DNA of 6,643 bases. Source: Nitrososphaerales archaeon TH5894 (lineage in GTDB: Archaea; Thermoproteota; Nitrososphaeria; Nitrososphaerales; Nitrososphaeraceae). The notes beneath the pieces were generated by a model, which was given only the letters and a program-made list of their open reading frames with translations, ran no database searches and was not told where the DNA came from. The stretch covers positions 1 to 6,643 of the forward strand of contig JAATVK010000278.1 of NCBI GenBank assembly GCA_014523485.1, in the 5' to 3' direction. A program made the translations under genes and the position numbers. The number at the start of each line of letters is the position of its first letter. Positions within the stretch are counted from its first letter, which is position 1. Below are positions 5,878-6,643 of the stretch, in pieces.

Positions 5878-6253
5878 AAGATCTCAATCAAATAAAGTCC
5901 ATTATCTTTTACACTTAGAGAACCCGTAATAGCTATAATTAATGCCATAGTTATTCAAGTAATCTAAGATTTGATGTCTGAAAAGTTTTCGCTAACTGTT
6001 CTATATAGAGCAACATGAAAAACTGGAGAAGTTATGATTGTTGAGCTAAGTGGTAAATATGTTAGATATCAATAGTAATATATGAATGCTAAAATACAAT
6101 TTTTTGGGATAGGTTCAATTATTTATAACGATTACAAAATATTACTTTCTATATAGAATAAATATTGCTATATAAATAACCCTAGTCCTAATTTATAAAA
6201 TTACGTAATAATCCATCATTAATGTATAATGATATCATAACAAATTATGTTAA
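5878..6253. other. Intergenic stretch between the divergent cyclase and PHA synthase remnant
   Basis: No intact gene is seen. Two short plus-strand frames, about 5978-6019 and 6020-6074, read L-T-V-L-Y-R-A-T and then K-T-G-E-V-M-I-V-E-L-S-G-K-Y. Joined by a frame change near 6018 they would resemble a short coding remnant, but this is weak. A perfect 12-bp palindrome TTCTATATAGAA is at 6147-6158. Confidence 0.3.
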
Positions 6254-6643
6254 TTCTTGAAAGATATCTTTGCTCTTCAAATTTCATACTTTAACTTGTA
6301 TAATAAATACTATTCAATATATCTTAGTGGATATCTAAGTGGATTGTTAAGTGAATCTCAAAAAGATATTGATATTTTAAATTATTTCAAAAAATAGATG
6401 ATCCTAAGTTTATCGATCTATTTTTTGCTGTTGAAAGATGGTTGAATAATACTCCTGATATTCCTGGACCCCTTCATAAAAAATTTATTAAATCGCTATA
6501 CAAAGAAAATAACTTAGTTAAAAGTAACTTAGCTCTTTTTGAAAATGATTTAGTTAATTTAAATAAAATTAATTTTCCAGTGATGACTGTAACAGCAATG
6601 AATGATGAATTAGTATCATTTGAATCCACAGAAGCAATTTCGG
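6254..6643 (+). pseudogene. phaC: PHA synthase (class III PhaC-like), C-terminal part, frameshifted and partial
   Basis: PhaC polymerises hydroxyacyl-CoA into polyhydroxyalkanoate granules. From 6394 to the window edge the frame reads I-D-D-P-K-F-I-D, then V-E-R-W-L-N-N-T-P-D-I-P-G, then F-I-K-S-L-Y-K-E-N-N, then F-P-V-M-T-V-T-A-M-N-D-E-L-V-S. This is the C-terminal alpha/beta-hydrolase part of class III synthases, and Asp at 6604-6606 is the likely catalytic aspartate. The preceding frame (6254-6397) ends L-N-Y-F-K-K before a TAG, and adding one A to the A6 run at 6389-6394 would join the two. That upstream piece (about 47 codons after a TAA at 6251-6253) is less clearly PhaC, and the nucleophile Cys region is missing. 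The gene is N-terminally truncated as well as frameshifted. The catalytic His would lie beyond the window. Confidence 0.7.

Overview
The window is AT-rich with a low gene density: three intact genes, one possible small gene, and several recognisable wrecks in long non-coding stretches. The combination points to an archaeon, most likely an ammonia-oxidising Nitrososphaeria (Nitrosocosmicus/Nitrososphaera-like). The grounds are a CHAD protein, a PPK2 kinase, a class III-type PHA synthase remnant, a cyclase-receiver fusion, little use of Shine-Dalgarno sites and many unexplained AT-rich spacers. This is inferred from gene content; no rRNA or other marker is present.

Layout, left to right. At 1-298 (minus) is a frameshifted TPR-repeat gene running off the left edge. 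The next ~780 bases hold a perfect 40-bp tandem duplication (393-472), a strong hairpin (788-833) and a possible 51-aa hydrophobic ORF (819-974). A full-length CHAD-domain protein follows (1079-1981, plus). Then come a start-less C-terminal remnant of a calcineurin-like/purple-acid-type metallophosphatase (2073-2543, minus) and an unidentified remnant beside it. An intact PPK2-family polyphosphate kinase lies at 2723-3544 (plus). A gene-free stretch of about 900 bases contains a nested inverted repeat, a second strong hairpin and small palindromes. At 4532-4737 is a second TPR copy, inverted relative to the first, frameshifted and truncated. It abuts the 3' end of a convergent cyclase-receiver fusion gene (4744-5829, minus) with a good Shine-Dalgarno site. 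The right edge carries a frameshifted C-terminal piece of a PHA synthase (6254-6643, plus).

How the parts fit. CHAD domains bind polyphosphate and PPK2 enzymes use or make it, so 1079-3544 looks like a small polyphosphate locus, beside a dead phosphatase. The two TPR copies with their upstream DNA form an inverted repeat of nearly 300 bp on each side of this locus. The segment could therefore have inverted, or been brought in or duplicated, by recombination between them. The cyclase-receiver protein is probably a separate second-messenger regulator. The broken genes suggest a region accumulating debris, although the single-base lesions in A-runs could in principle be sequencing errors.
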